DNA of 64,000 bases from Paramecium tetraurelia (GCF_000165425.1 NW_001799642.1:116048-180047), one strand, 5' to 3'; shown: positions 22,998-35,669, counted from the first letter of the stretch. Numbers and translations: made by a program. The notes: generated by a model from the sequence alone, not told the origin.

Positions 22998-25900
22998 TCA
23001 TGTAATATTTATTTTGCTCAACTCCATAATTGAATTTCTCTTTATCTCTGAATATCTTTCGTGAATTTCCTAATCTCTTTGACTATCTAATTTAAGTTCC
23101 TTCATTCGCTTCATCTGGAGCACTTCTATAGGTTCATCAAATGTAAAGCATGTTGCATTTTATACAGTAGTTAAAAGTCCTTCACTTGGAGGAATATAGC
23201 TTGAAAAATAGACTGAAGATTTCTTACTCATATTTATAATATGTGTTCGCCTTAGAATCTTGTACCTCTCCAGAAAACAAGAAGCCTCCATGAGTAAATT
23301 CAGTTTGAGATAGTGCTGAGAGTTTGTTTAGCTTACATTTATTTCTTAAGAACTCATTCAATCTCTTTAAATCCATCTAAGCAAGTGGGCCGACTTTACT
23401 CTCATACCATTTTCTAATGTATTCTAATAAGGATATGAAAATGCTAAATACCAAGAGAATGTAGATAAACCTTGAATTCAAATTCTTTATTTCTGATCAT
23501 AACTTCTTTGATTACTTTGGTAGGCAAGGAGTACAATTAAGATTCCACAGCTGCTTTAGCCGTGCTCATATGCACACCATCCACAATAAGACTTTAGTGG
23601 GTAATTAAGGATCCCAATCCTTTAGTAATGAGAATTCCGTTAAAATCATTGACAACGTATCCTCTCATGATAATGTATACTTCATTGCATTCATCCCCTT
23701 TTGCATAGATGACTTATCCTAATGCATATTTCTTTTCTATAGCAACATTTTTGATAATATCCAAATCAGTAAGAGAGATCTCTTAAAAGATTGGAAACTG
23801 CATTGCAACAACATGAAAAGAGGGAAGACTCATATCATATGAATGACTTTCTAATTTGACAAGCTTGTTGTTAATATCTTTCAATAGGATTTTATATTCT
23901 TTATCATCAATGAGACCTCGACGTTGCGTAGATTGAAGATGTTCAATGGAATGAGTCAAAATAGAGAAGGAAGCCTTTTTGGTTTGAAGGACTCTGACTA
24001 TTTCAGGGAAACTTCCATTTAAAGTACCAAAGTAGGTCTATGCCTTTTCAATATCTTTTTTTAATTCTTCTTAAATAATAGATATAGCTTCTTTATTCAT
24101 AGGGAAATTGTCTGCCAACTTTAATGCCTCTTCTGCACATATAATGAATGAGGATGTCACATCATAAACTAAACCGAGATGTTTGATCAAGTATTCCCTT
24201 GCAAAGAATCCAATGAGAAACTTCTGCTTCACTTTAAAAAAGAAATTGACACTACAAAGATTCATAAAATTCTTGTATAATTCATCCCAAATCTCAAGAT
24301 TATAATTTAATTTATCTAATCCAACATCACTGGATTCTACCAACATTCTTACCGTTTATTCTTCTACAAGACCCTCTTCGTATTTATGGTAATACAATCC
24401 CTTAAGAATTCTGTAGACTCTATATCTGACTTCTCCAAAAACATCCTGATTTGGCAATCCTTCATAAATCATTTCTTAAAACCCCTTCTTTTAAATGATA
24501 TTTTTAATATCTTCTTCCACTTTATCAATTTTTTCAATAAAATCCTATTGCCCAATCAGATTACCCACAGTCATCCAATCAGTCATGTTATAGAAATCAT
24601 CAGTCTCTAATTCCTTGACTAATTCCTATTGAATAACAATCAACTCCTCCAAATATTTCTTATACACCTTCTTTTTAACAATTGGTTCATCTATCATCTT
24701 AACACATTTGACTAAGGTCTTGCAAGTAGTTCCATTAACCATGTTAGTGATTAAGGCCATGGCAGCAGCATAGAAAACAGCTAAATGTCTAAAACGAGCA
24801 GGGAGATCCTCATCACAACCTACCATTAAAGAGAGTGTTAGTCCCAATCCTCCTCTTAATCCTCCATAAACCAACACAATCAATTCAGACTTTGATATTG
24901 GGTATCCAAAACCTTAAAATCATAATCAATATTACATTTTAGAAATGGATAGAATGTCAGAACCATTAAAAATCGAGCCAAAATCATTAAGAAATAGAAT
25001 CCAATCATTTTATAATAGTCTGAACTCACTATTAATTTCTCCTCCATTATTTCATTACCAACAATGATACCAACCAATAAGAATACCAGAGTGTCACAAC
25101 TATATTAGACAAATCCCCAAACTGCATGGACTGAATGCTCAACTGATGCCCTTATCCTTGTTCTTCCATAAGCACACCAAAACAAACCTAAACCTACTAC
25201 AGCCAAAAGTCCACTTGTTTTAAAAAATTCAAATTCTGCCCAATAAAATGTAAAATATGTAAATACGAATGTCAACCAAGTTACTTCGATATCATCTCCT
25301 AATATTCTTTTAGTCCACAAAGCAACCAACACACCCAAAATTAGACCCATCACTGGTCCCAGAAGCGAAGTCCTTATGAAACTTAACACTATATCGCCTC
25401 CATTAACTGGCTCTCCTTTTCCACTAGAAGCTTTTGAAATATTGTTAAAAACATTAAAGAAAACCATTGCAACTCCATCATTGAGTAATGCCTCCCTGAA
25501 ATATAACATCTAATTCGTACCCTTCAATCAAGTGATTAAAAGCTGGATTTGCTCCCAATTCTTTCAAGAGTGCAACTACTGCCACAGGATCGGTAGCTGA
25601 TAACACTGATCCCAAAGTAAAGGCTTCATACCAGTTCATATCATCATCGCTATATTACAGAATGATCTTAAAGCATGCTCCCAACAATATAGCTCCCTTT
25701 TATATAAATTATATAAAATTACCCATCCACACCCAGGCCCTGCCAAAAGCAAGATATTAATAATTTAGTACTTGAAAGTGTACCAGTCACAGTTAAAGGC
25801 TGACTCGAACAGGAGAACTGGAATGAAAATGAAGACGATCAAATGAGGATGCATTTTAGATAAAATGTAAGCACTATTCCCTATTTTCCCAAGATATTTC

Positions 25901-26144
25901 TACGAAAGACCAATAGCCAAACCAAGAGCAAGAATCATAGGAGAGTAAGGGATGCTAATTATATTGAACTCTCCTACTTGGTCTTCTTATTTAATTCCCT
26001 CAAGATTAGTCCACAAATAAGGCCTAAAACAAGGAAATGTATAAGTTGTGCAGATTCTTCCATCTTATGCTCATCTCTCCATAAGGAGTCTTTTTGTATT
26101 GAATCAAAATTTTCATTTTCGCCACCCAATTCATCAGACGACAT
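22998..26144 (-). CDS. Na+/H+ exchanger (SLC9/SOS1-like) with C-terminal cyclic-nucleotide-binding domain
   Basis: Large plasma- or organelle-membrane antiporter, about 1000 residues. After a 30-residue acidic N-terminus come repeated hydrophobic segments of the CPA1 fold, with family marks VLSATDPVAVVALLKELGAN and EGEALLNDGVAMVFF (the active-site region, interrupted by a 25-nt intron after EG). A CNBD follows: FPIFQEISLTDLDIIKN, YALGQVIYAKGDECNEVY, IIMRGYV. This domain order is known from plant SOS1 and animal sperm NHE (SLC9C); a voltage-sensor block was not seen, so SOS1-like is the better fit. The C-terminus is a charged tail ending MELSKINIT. Exports Na+ in exchange for H+ by family; regulation by cyclic nucleotide is inference. 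Confidence 0.85.
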
Positions 26145-26405
26145 TTATTAATAATACGATTTATGGGAGGAATTTAATATGATTTTTATATTGTCTAATA
26201 TATAAGATATGTTACAATTTTATAATTCTTTATTATTAATATTTATTTAACATAATATGTTGTTCATAAATCTTATCATTATTAATATTTTATTAAACAT
26301 CAATCCCATACAACCTCTGCCCCCTTATTTATTTTGATCTTCTAAATTAAATTACTCAAATCTATCCTCCTTTATTGCACAAATTGTATTATTAAAACAA
26401 AATAA

Positions 26406-26912
26406 ATGAGTGGTTTTATGACATAAGCATCATTTTCTCAAAGCAATAGATAAACTAGCCATTATAAACTTTTACTGAATCGTTTATTAACCTCCAATTT
26501 GTGTGTAACTTTATATTTCCTGTTTGATTATGTAGTTTTCCAAAAGAATTTCAACGTTTGAGGAACATCAAAAAACTTTATAAATTTAAGCTTTTGTCTA
26601 AGGAATTTGCAGAAAATTTATTTCATTTATTTCGAAAATTCAGCTTAGGATTCATATATTATTTATAAAATTCTAAAAATAGAAAATATCATAATTCATA
26701 ATAAATTTATAACAAACCTATGGCTGGAATCATAGGAGAGAAGGAAATCTATTCTTAAATATTTCCTCATTATATGAAACTTATTAATTATACTTGATTT
26801 TTCTATTCAATTCTCAAAAGCCAGACTTAAGAATATTTCAACAGTAGGTAATTATGAAATTTCTTCTTGTTTAATTCTTCCATCTTCTCATTATCTCTGT
26901 ACAATGAGTCCA
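26406..26912 (+). other. Weak plus-strand open frame overlapping the exchanger relic
   Basis: An open frame from ATG at 26406 reads MSGFMTQASFSQSNRQTSHY, then a candidate 31-nt intron (GTAACTTT...TGTAG), then KRISTFEEHQKTLQIQ. The first ~70 residues look mildly protein-like. It then runs into sequence better explained as the minus-strand exchanger relic, so any gene here would be short. I would not rely on it. Confidence 0.2.
26716..26912 (-). pseudogene. Relic of a second exchanger 5' end
   Basis: Two blocks repeat the start of the neighbouring SLC9 gene on the same strand. Block 26862-26912 reads (minus strand) DSLYRDNEKMEELNKK, against DSLWRDEHKMEESAQL...LRELNKK in the intact gene, with the intervening hydrophobic stretch deleted. 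Block 26722-26745 matches the DNA of the intact gene around 25926-25955 (shared words such as GGAATCATAGGAGAG). Between them the sequence is diverged and no frame is open. This is what a decaying tandem or whole-genome duplicate would look like. Confidence 0.6.
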
Positions 26913-26969
26913 AATAATTTATTAATTTACTACATTGTTAATTAAAATGTAAAATCATTTAAATTATAT

Positions 26970-29074
26970 TCAACTAATTTATAATAACTTTCTGATCTCT
27001 TCTGCTGAAAGTGTTTCTCTCTTTACTAATTCTGTAGCCAAGTCCTTCAATTTAGATTCATTAACTTTTAACAAATTTTTGACTCTATTATAGGATTCCT
27101 ATAAAATGGTTAAATTTATGATACTTCCAATATCTTCTTAACTTCCATGTCAACCATATAATCGAATTGATCACTAGTTTTCACTCTATCACTTTAAATT
27201 GATATCAAAGATATCTTGTCGTCCATTCCTAATTATTTAACAAACATATAAGCAAGATTAGTAGCTTTAGCCAAGTCATTACTACATCCACTAGTGATAT
27301 CATCTTTTCCCAAAAATAGATCTTCTGCAGCTCTACCACCCATAGCCACATCAATTGATGCAATGATTCCCTTTCTTGTATAATTAAGTTGATCCTTTTC
27401 TGGTAGCATAGAAGTCTAAAAGCAATAAAATTATAATAAATACAAATCCCAAAGCTCCACCTCTTGGGAGAATTGTAACTTTATGAAGAGGCATGGCTCC
27501 TTCAGTCAATAAACTGGTAAGAGCATGTCCACCTTCATGATAAGCAGTCATCAACTTCTCCTTATCACTAACGTGCATATTCTTTCTACCTACTCCCATA
27601 GCAATTCTATCTATTGCAAATTCAAAATCCTCAGTTGTTGCAATTTATCTATCATATTTTATTGCATTTAAAATTGCAACATTGACCATATTTTAAATAT
27701 CAGCTCCAGTGAATCCACTAGTCTGTCTTGCCAAATTGGATGGCAATACCTTTTGAACATCAAATTTAATCTTTTACAAGTAATAGGAAAATATCTATTC
27801 CCTACCTTTCACATCTGGCAATGGCACATGAATCATTTTATCAAATCTTCCTGGTCTTTTTAGTGCTGGATCAAGAACCTATATTATTAATATAATCATA
27901 ATCCTACCTACTCAAAATTGGTGGCCCCAATTACTATCACACTTTCACTCTATTTAAATCCATCCATTTCTGTAAGAATTTAGTTTATAGTGTCTCTGGA
28001 ATAGCCTGGATCCTATGCTCTTCTTCTGCCTCCAATGCTATCTATTTCATCAATGAAAATAATAGAAGGGGCCTTTTGTCTCGCAGTCTTAAAGATTTCC
28101 CTAACTCGTGAAGCTCCAACTCCTACAAACATCTCATCAAATTCAGATCCAGATTTATAAAAGAAGGCACATCCTGCTTCTCCAGCCAAAGCTCTTGCCA
28201 AAAGGGTCTTACCTGTTCCTGGAGGGCCAACAAGTAAGATTCCTTTTGGCAATTTTGCACCTGAATCAGTATACTTTTTAGGATGCTTCAAGAATTCTAC
28301 TATTTCTTCTAATTCTTCTTTAAATTCATCTATTCCCAAAACGTCATTAAAGCGTGTAGGAATGTTTCTTTCTTCTTAAATTACTTTGATTGTTGCGTAA
28401 AATGTTATAAAAACGATCAATTCTACCAGTTCCTTACTCAGGAACATCTTTCTAGTTTTTCTCATTTTTTTACTTAGATTGAACTAGTTAGAAGAGATAC
28501 ATCATCTTATAAAGGAAGGCTGCAGCTATCAACAAGTAGATCATCCCTGGAAGTATTAGTGATTTACGCTTGTCTCCATATTGATTGGATTTCAAATGTT
28601 TTACTGCAATCCCATATTATTCTTATAATTATTGATGTTATTTTGGAGTAGCATTTTCACGACAGTCTTCTACTCATAAAATTGTATCCTACCTATTTAT
28701 TTGAATACACGAACTGCTTCATCGTATAATTATATGCGATTCAATTATCGAATGTACTTGAATGCCTTCTCTGGATTTTGAGGATCAGAGGCTAATTCCT
28801 TTTGTAAGAGCCGCAACTTTTAAATATTTAATTATTTCACAAGGAACGTAGCATCTGGTTAGATGAAGGGTGAGAAGTCAAACTTATAATCAGGAATGTT
28901 GCTAGCCTTTTTAATTAAATCATCCTTTTTTAAACTAAATGGACTTTGTAGGAGTTTAAAAGTCGGCTCTAGTATAGAAACATTACCATCTTACTTCTAA
29001 AATTGAATAACGACTTATACACAAATCCCCATAGAAACTAAAATAAGATTTATAATAATTACAGGTCCTTTCAT
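26970..29074 (-). CDS. YME1: Yme1/FtsH-type AAA+ zinc metalloprotease (i-AAA)
   Basis: Mitochondrial inner-membrane quality-control protease by family. The AAA module is complete: [15 protein letters not shown] (Walker A), [17 protein letters not shown] (Walker B and following), VIGATNFEQ (sensor), [12 protein letters not shown] (arginine finger region), FTGADIQNMVNVA. The protease zinc motif is AYHEGGHAL (HExxH). The N-terminus has a membrane-like segment, a TPR-like region ([12 protein letters not shown]) as in yeast Yme1, and the [18 protein letters not shown] linker. Introns: 29 nt before LDPAL, one near 27410 after RGGALGF, and 26 nt near the 3' end. About 640 residues. The tail ends [12 protein letters not shown]. 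Confidence 0.92.
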
Positions 29075-29297
29075 CGCGATTAAATGCACAAATTAATAAT
29101 AATTAATGTATATCTAATGTATTAGAAATCTAAACCATTTTCTTTCTACTCAATCTTGCATAACTTTCAATTCAGGGTTCCTCACAATAGAATATATTAG
29201 ATTAATTATATGAGGCCTTCTCAATAGAAATAGAAGAATAATAATATTCTCCATTTTTAAATGGACTAAAAACATTTCATGTATTTAATATTTTAAA

Positions 29298-30392
29298 TCA
29301 AATAATCAGTTAACAATCTCTTTCGATGTTTGGATTTATATATTTGTTCAGGTACTTAATAGTTTCACTTATTTGGCAATTAACGCCTTCCCTGCAGAAA
29401 TTGGTTATGAGCAATCGGTCATCTAAAAATACATTCACGTAATCATCGGTAATTTTGAATTGCAACCTACCTGCAAATTTAACATACGGCCATTCTTTTA
29501 TTATTACTGACAATAAAGCATACTGGTTATCATCATGTCCATAAAAGAAACTTTCCTCTACTTCACTATAGAATTCCTAAAACAACCATTTCAGTATGTA
29601 TGATAAGGTTGCTTAATGTTGAAGTGGTTGTGAATAATCTATTCCGAAATATTAAAATTTAAAAATATTCATCAAATATTCAACCTACTCTTGGTTTAGA
29701 TTATAATCATATAAACCCTATGCCTCATTACACAAAATATTTGAATATAGCTTTTTTAATTAAGTGATTGTAATACTGTCTTCTGTAACATTTGAATTAG
29801 GATTGCATTTCTTAAACAACTTAAAAGTATTGTTGAACTATGGATGTTATCTCACTTGTTTGTTTATCTCATTATATTCTGCACTACTATAAAGTGCATC
29901 ATCAAGAACATCTATTAATGGGCACTGTTCACTTTTGTGTCCATGGAACATGAAATCATTAGTCATTTTGAAGGTCTCAAAATTTTATGAGAAAGGGTCA
30001 CTGAAATTAGAATTTATTATTTTATTGAAATTCTGCTGATCTGTAGAATATTGTTGATAATAGTCTCTAAAATATTGCACCAGAATTTCATTATAATTTT
30101 AAGGACATAATCCTTAAATAAAGGCGATCACTGAATGAATAACCCTTGGTTTCGCAGAGGAGATCAAATGAAAGGAATCATAATTGCAAATACCACTTCC
30201 ATCATGAATTGTGAAATTATTAAGGGCCATCTATCTCACTTAATCAAATCCTTTCTATGTTAAGTATCCTTGTGGATAGTCTCTCCATAACTCCTTATCT
30301 AAATCATTGTAATCATTGGGGGATCTGATACCGTGTCTTAAGAAGGAGACTTATTTTGAATGTATTATTGTGAATAAAATGAATACTATCAT
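29298..30392 (-). CDS. Histidine acid phosphatase
   Basis: Secreted or lysosomal phosphatase. Starts with a signal peptide (MIVFILFTIIHS), and the catalytic RHGxRxP motif follows at once: FLRHGIRSPNDY. The second motif, usually HDxT/N, is YGHDDNQYALL, and the conserved QGYLTQKGFDQ lies in between. About 364 residues, no introns needed. The nucleophilic His and the acid Asp are both present, so the enzyme is probably active. TGA stop at 29300-29298 after ERDCQLII. Confidence 0.88.
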
Positions 30393-30767
30393 TAATTTTT
30401 AATAATAAACTAATCTCACACTTTTCAATCAGGATTTCGAGGTATCTTTATGAACTCTTTAATATTTTAAATTCATATCAATCTTATTCTATATATCATT
30501 TAAATGTTAATTATCTTAAAGTATATAAACTATTTAATGCAATAACTTAATGTAATAAGTTGCTAATTTTGAATTAGTAAATAGTAGAACTTACCCCTAT
30601 ATTTGATTTCTCTATTAGGCATGTTTAAATATGAATGGAAATAAATAGATAAAATTTCTTGGCTCAAATATTGTGTAGAAGGATTTAGAGTGTATTGGAT
30701 TGATGGGATCTCATTGAATTAAATCGAAACAAAACTGTTTTTATTATATATAATAAATATTTTATAA
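30393..30767. other. Divergent intergenic region
   Basis: About 375 bp between divergent starts of the acid phosphatase and the kinase-like gene. It must hold both promoters. No protein-like frame or known element seen. Confidence 0.4.
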
Positions 30768-32689
30768 ATGGGAGCTAACAGCTCAAAATAAAATTTGGAA
30801 ATATTAAATGAATACAGTTTTCTCAATGTGGCATAAGATGACGGATACGGAGAAATCCAATTATTTAGCAATAAGATCAAACGAACTGATTAAATGGCAC
30901 TTATTAAATTTTACGATCAATCTGATATGGAAAAGAGGGCTAACTTAATTCAAATGAGGTAAATCATTATTTTATATAGAAAACAATAAAACAATCAATA
31001 CTTTACTAAAATATTGGATTTTTAGGTGCAGACAACCGAGGACTTGTGCAGCAATATAAATCTTTTGCATGTTGGGCTGGAATATTTAGAAAAAAGCCTT
31101 TAAGATGACATCCTAAATCGAAGAGCCAACGATAGAACGTATTTAATAATGACATATTGAACATAGTTATAATGAGGGAGAGCTTTGGTATTTAACTTAG
31201 ACCATACTTTCTGGATTGAAAGATCTTCAGATGAATAATCTCCAATATCAGGATTTGCACCCCAACAATATAAGGATAAAGTTAAGTGGGGAAGTTAAAC
31301 TGCTAGAACTATGTTGCTTAGCCAATCAGCAAAGCGCATATCAAAAAGTCTTTACTTAAATAAGAGAAGTCGAATATCTTTCTCCAGAGCAATTGTACGT
31401 GTTAGAAAATGAACGTTAAAATGTAATTATCATTATCTAGAATTTAAGGATAAGTAAGAATATTCTATTGAAAAATAAAATGTATTCATACTTGGCGTTA
31501 TCTTCTTGGTGTGCATAACTAATATGGATGTGAAAAAGTTCTATAATAATTTCACTTTTAATTCAGAACTGGCTAATCAAAAATTGAATAGTTCCTTTGA
31601 AAAGTACAATTACTCCGATCCAATGAAGCATCTGCTAAAGGATCTATTGCAACTCAACACCTATCATCGACCAACATATCTTGAAATCTTAGATAAAATA
31701 TCTCATGTCGATTCTAGTAGAATATCTCCAAATCTATATGCATTGAATATGCAAGATTAAGCTATTAAATCAACATTGCATTTCAAGAGTCAAACTAATT
31801 TCGTATAAGAATAAGTTATCGAAAGCTAACCTTAATCTCTGTATGAGCAGCACAACCTTATAAATGATTCCTTTAACAGACAAGTCACCTCTAATTTCTA
31901 AGCCAATTTAGAATCTGCTCCCATCACTGAAGTCAATAAATAAAGCTATGACTTTGAAGTTGCTACTCATTCAAAATATGAATCAAATCATTAAGCAACT
32001 CATCTAACCACTTAGGAAGGATTGGATAAAATAAGACAACTAAAAGAAAGATTTCAATTCATGAAAGGGGAAATTCCTTAGTAATAAGCAGCTACAGTTC
32101 CTACTACATTTACTCATTAAGATGAAAGCGATACTTATAGACTTCCTAATTAAAATATACAAAATCCTTACCAGCCCAATTTCTTAGATATGGACCCAAT
32201 TATCTAAAGAGCTCTACAAAAAAGCAGAGAAGTTATGTCCAAATGCAATCCGTATTAAACTTCTGATCCTTATGTTCCAATTTTGTAATCCTCAAGTGCC
32301 TCATTTCTTCCTTAACCTGGAATGCCATCCATTATTCAACCAATTCAGAATTCATAATTAGGGAATTCATAATTCAATTAAAACTTTTAGACTTCGTAGT
32401 AAAACCCTTCATTCCAATAGCAATTTAGTCAATACAGTCAAATTAATCCAGTTTAAGCTCCATAGTCCTTACAACAATCACAGTTTTAAAAATAACCAAC
32501 TTTTTCATAATCATTTTCTCCATACCCTCAGTAAAATGAGTAGACATCACCTTTGAAAAAACCAGCCATATCTTAATATATTTAATAATAAACATTTACA
32601 CCTCCATCATTTAATTAACAATAATCAATGTAAAATTCAAATTTTAACATAGGTACCAACCTAATGTAAGGAATGATAGGTTTTTATGA
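30768..32689 (+). CDS. Protein kinase-like protein with degenerate catalytic motifs
   Basis: Starts MGANSSKQNLE (Gly-2, possible N-myristoylation). N-lobe: QMALIKFYDQSD keeps the VAIK lysine but no glycine loop is seen. Hinge/C-lobe: NINLLHVGLEYLEKSL, ELWYLTQTILSGLKDLQ, catalytic loop QYQDLHPNNIRIKL (HRDLKPxN with H, R and K changed but Asp and Asn kept), then VKLLELCCL where DFG should be, and EVEYLSPEQLY for the APE region. Introns of 21, 28 and 26 nt restore the frame across these blocks. After residue ~300 is a long Gln/Pro/Ser-rich tail. A final 23-nt intron gives the end YQPNVRNDRFL. Likely a pseudokinase or an atypical kinase; partner unknown. Confidence 0.72.
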
Positions 32690-33111
32690 TTTGGAAATAT
32701 CATATGCTGAATAAATAGATTATTTATTAAAATAAATTAAATTTTTCAAATTATATATTTGCTTTAATGACAGCTATTAGTAATAAAAAGGATTAGTTAT
32801 TAAATAATGCTTGAAAAATTCAAATGCATGCATTCATTTATATTTTTTTTAACATAATTGATTAAGATATATTATTATTTACTGCTTTTATTGAATAATT
32901 GCAAGGTCTGTTTATCATATTACAGAGTATTACAAAACAGATTATTCTCTAGAACTCTTTTGCTTAATCGAAAAAAAGGTGAAGAAAATTAACAAAGTCA
33001 TTATAAATTTAAATTAGGTTGATTATAATTTTTATTAGTCTAGTCATTAAATTTTGCCTTATGATTTTTAAATGACTAAACTAGTTAAGATAAAATCATT
33101 AATAAATATAG
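32690..33111. other. Intergenic with an inverted repeat just upstream of EF-1alpha
   Basis: About 420 bp, A/T-rich. It contains an imperfect inverted repeat: left arm 33036-33048 and right arm 33071-33083 pair at 12 of 13 positions around a 22-nt loop, ending 28 bp before the EF-1alpha ATG. It could form a hairpin in the 5' UTR or be a binding site. Confidence 0.5.
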
Positions 33112-34428
33112 ATGGCAAATAATAAAGCTCATATCAATCTAGTTGTCATAGGACATGTTGATTCTGGAAAGTCAACTACAATAGGAAATCTTATTTATAA
33201 GTTAGGTGGAATAGATGAAAAAACAATCAATAAATATGAGGAGGAGGCTAATAAAATTGGAAAAGGATCATTCAAATACGCATGGGTATTGGATAATCTT
33301 AAGGATGAAAGAGAAAGAGGGATCACAATTGATATTTCAACGCAGAAATTTGAAACAAATAATTATAATTATAGAGTGATTGATGCACCAGGACATAGAG
33401 ATTTTTTAAAAAATATGATAACAGGAACTTCATAAGCAGATGTTGCTTTGTTAATGATTTCCTCAGCTGCAGGAGAATTTGAGGCTGGCATGTCTCAGAA
33501 CGGATAAACTAAAGAGCATATTTTATTAGCCTATACACTTGGTATTAGATAGATAGTATGTGCAATAAATAAGATGGATGAGAAATCAGTAAATTATTCT
33601 AAAGAAAGATACGATGGAATAGTTGAATAGATTAAAACTTACCTAGAGAAAGTAGGATACAATCCAAAAAATACTATGTTTATTCCAATATCTGGATGGG
33701 AAGGGGATAATATGTTGAAAAGATCACCCAATTTATTATGGTATCATGGCCCCACTGTTTTTGAAGCTTTAGATACTATAACACCACCTAAAAAACATGC
33801 AGATAAGCCACTAAGATTTCCATTAGAGAATGTATATAAAATAGGTGGTATTGGAACTGTTCCTATAGGCACATTATAAACTGGAGTATTGAAAACAGGT
33901 ATGATGATCCAGTTTGCTCCATCTGGAATAATAGCTGAAGCAAAATCAATAGAAGCTTTTCATGAGGAACTTCAAGTTGCATTTCCAGGAGATTATGTAG
34001 GATTTAATGTGAAAAATGTAGCATGTAAAGATTTAAAAAGAGGCTATGTGGCTTCTGATTAACAGAATGATCCAGCAAAAGAATGCATTTCGTTTATTGC
34101 TTCGGTGATAATATTAAATCATCCTGGACAAATTTCAAACGGTTATTGTCCAGTTGTAGATTGTCATACAGCACGTATTGCTTGTACATTTGATGAAATC
34201 ATTGCAAAATTTGACAGAAGAGATGGCAAGATAATAGAGGTGCCTCCTAAATATATTAGATCAGGAGATGGTGCTATTATTAAATTAATACCAACCAAAC
34301 CCTTATGTGTTGAAGCCTTTTCTGAATATCCACCACTTGGAAGATTTGTTGTAAGAGACATGAAATAAACAGTTGCAGTTGGTGTAATAAGATCCGTTGA
34401 AAAAAAAGGATAGCAAATAATTAAATGA
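33112..34428 (+). CDS. EF1A: Translation elongation factor EF-1alpha
   Basis: Delivers aminoacyl-tRNA to the ribosome with GTP. Intronless, 438 residues. GTPase motifs: GHVDSGKST (G1), RERGITIDI (G2), [12 protein letters not shown] (G3), NKMD (G4), ISGWEGDNM region (G5). Domain 2-3 marks: [12 protein letters not shown] is [14 protein letters not shown] here, then [18 protein letters not shown], and [19 protein letters not shown] replace Gln at conserved positions such as TGTSQADVA and RDMKQTVAVGV, which proves the code change. Some conserved positions are altered (for example [16 protein letters not shown]), so it may be one of several paralogs. Confidence 0.95.
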
Positions 34429-34554
34429 GAAATATCAATCTATTTACTTATATACCTATTTTATTTATATTAAATTTCAGAATCATAGCATTTGGTAACT
34501 TGGTAGATCATTTAAGTTATAATAGAAACAAAATTATAATTTTAATTGAAATAC

Positions 34555-35669
34555 TCAAACTTTGTATCTATGTTAACATGCAAAACATTCGTAGAAGATT
34601 GTAGCTGGTTCATCTGCTCTTCTTATTTATTTAGTTTCAATTATGTATAAATAATTATTATGACATCTTGGACATTCCTAACCTTTCGATTGAGTCATTT
34701 CCTTGATGCGAATCTATCTATAGTAATCTGCATCGTCATCTTTCATTTCAGACTAATATTCGATAGTCAAATTTAATTACAATTTTTCTATTTTCTAACT
34801 CTCTAATAACTTCTTCATCCAACCAATCCTTCAGTTATAATTAACATGCTTAATTCACTGTAAAAAAGCCTTCAAATAACTTGTGTAGCACTCTCCCTGA
34901 TTTGTCTTTGCCCAAGTACTTGAATTATATCCTAATTATACTTGGTATAAGGTTTTCAAATCAGAACTATAATTTTTTCCTGGTGCTACTGTTTAATAAT
35001 GTTTGTTGTATAAATTGTTTTCAAGAGCATCAGCTAACTTATTGCACTTGTCCACTCTAACTAATAGCTTTTAGCATTATTACAAATTTTCCTCCTAAAA
35101 AAGATCCTATTATTATTTTTATTAAAGTTATTTCTGTAGATACTCAGACAATTTAGCTCTGATCTTATCCCTCTAGTCTTGAGGCAAGTAGTCTCCCAGT
35201 TGAATATTGGATTAGGTTCCTTGGATGTTATCAGTCTAAAAATTAACATCCTTATGCATAATACATATTTGGCAACAGAAAATATGGTCTTTTTATTTTC
35301 TCGCTTAGGGGGCTTAGAAATTATTTCTTTGATCTAATTATGAATGGACTTGAGTTTTAACTAAAACTAAGTGAATTATTTAGACCAAAATGGTGGCGAT
35401 TTAATCCTTATTATATAATGCCATATCAGTTGAGGGAGCCTTCCTGATAGACTCCCTGAGGATATAGACACTCTTATATATTTTGCTTTGCACAATCGCC
35501 TCTCTTTCTAGGGTTCCCTTCTTAAATTGATAGAATATATGGTATTTACGCATAGTTAGCCTAGAACAAAGTAAATGGCATCAGGACCTCGCCATTTCCA
35601 GTCTACTAGGACCTTACGGTATTCATAGAGTTCTTCAGTGGTGAAGGGCTTTTGTTCTTCTAGTATCAT
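34555..35669 (-). CDS. TFIIS: Transcription elongation factor TFIIS
   Basis: Stimulates RNA cleavage by backtracked RNA polymerase II. The C-terminal zinc ribbon is complete: ECPRCHNNYLYI, QIRRADEPATIFYECFAC (canonical QTRSADEPMTTFxxCxxC), and a last HRYKV before TGA. The acidic DE pair that enters the polymerase site is kept. The middle domain is seen as RDKIRAKLSEYLQ and CNKLADALENNLY. The N-terminal ~100 residues (ELYEYRKVLVDWKWRG) may be the LW domain. Introns of 29, 30 and 28 nt were placed; the last two restore the ribbon. About 340 residues. Confidence 0.85.
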
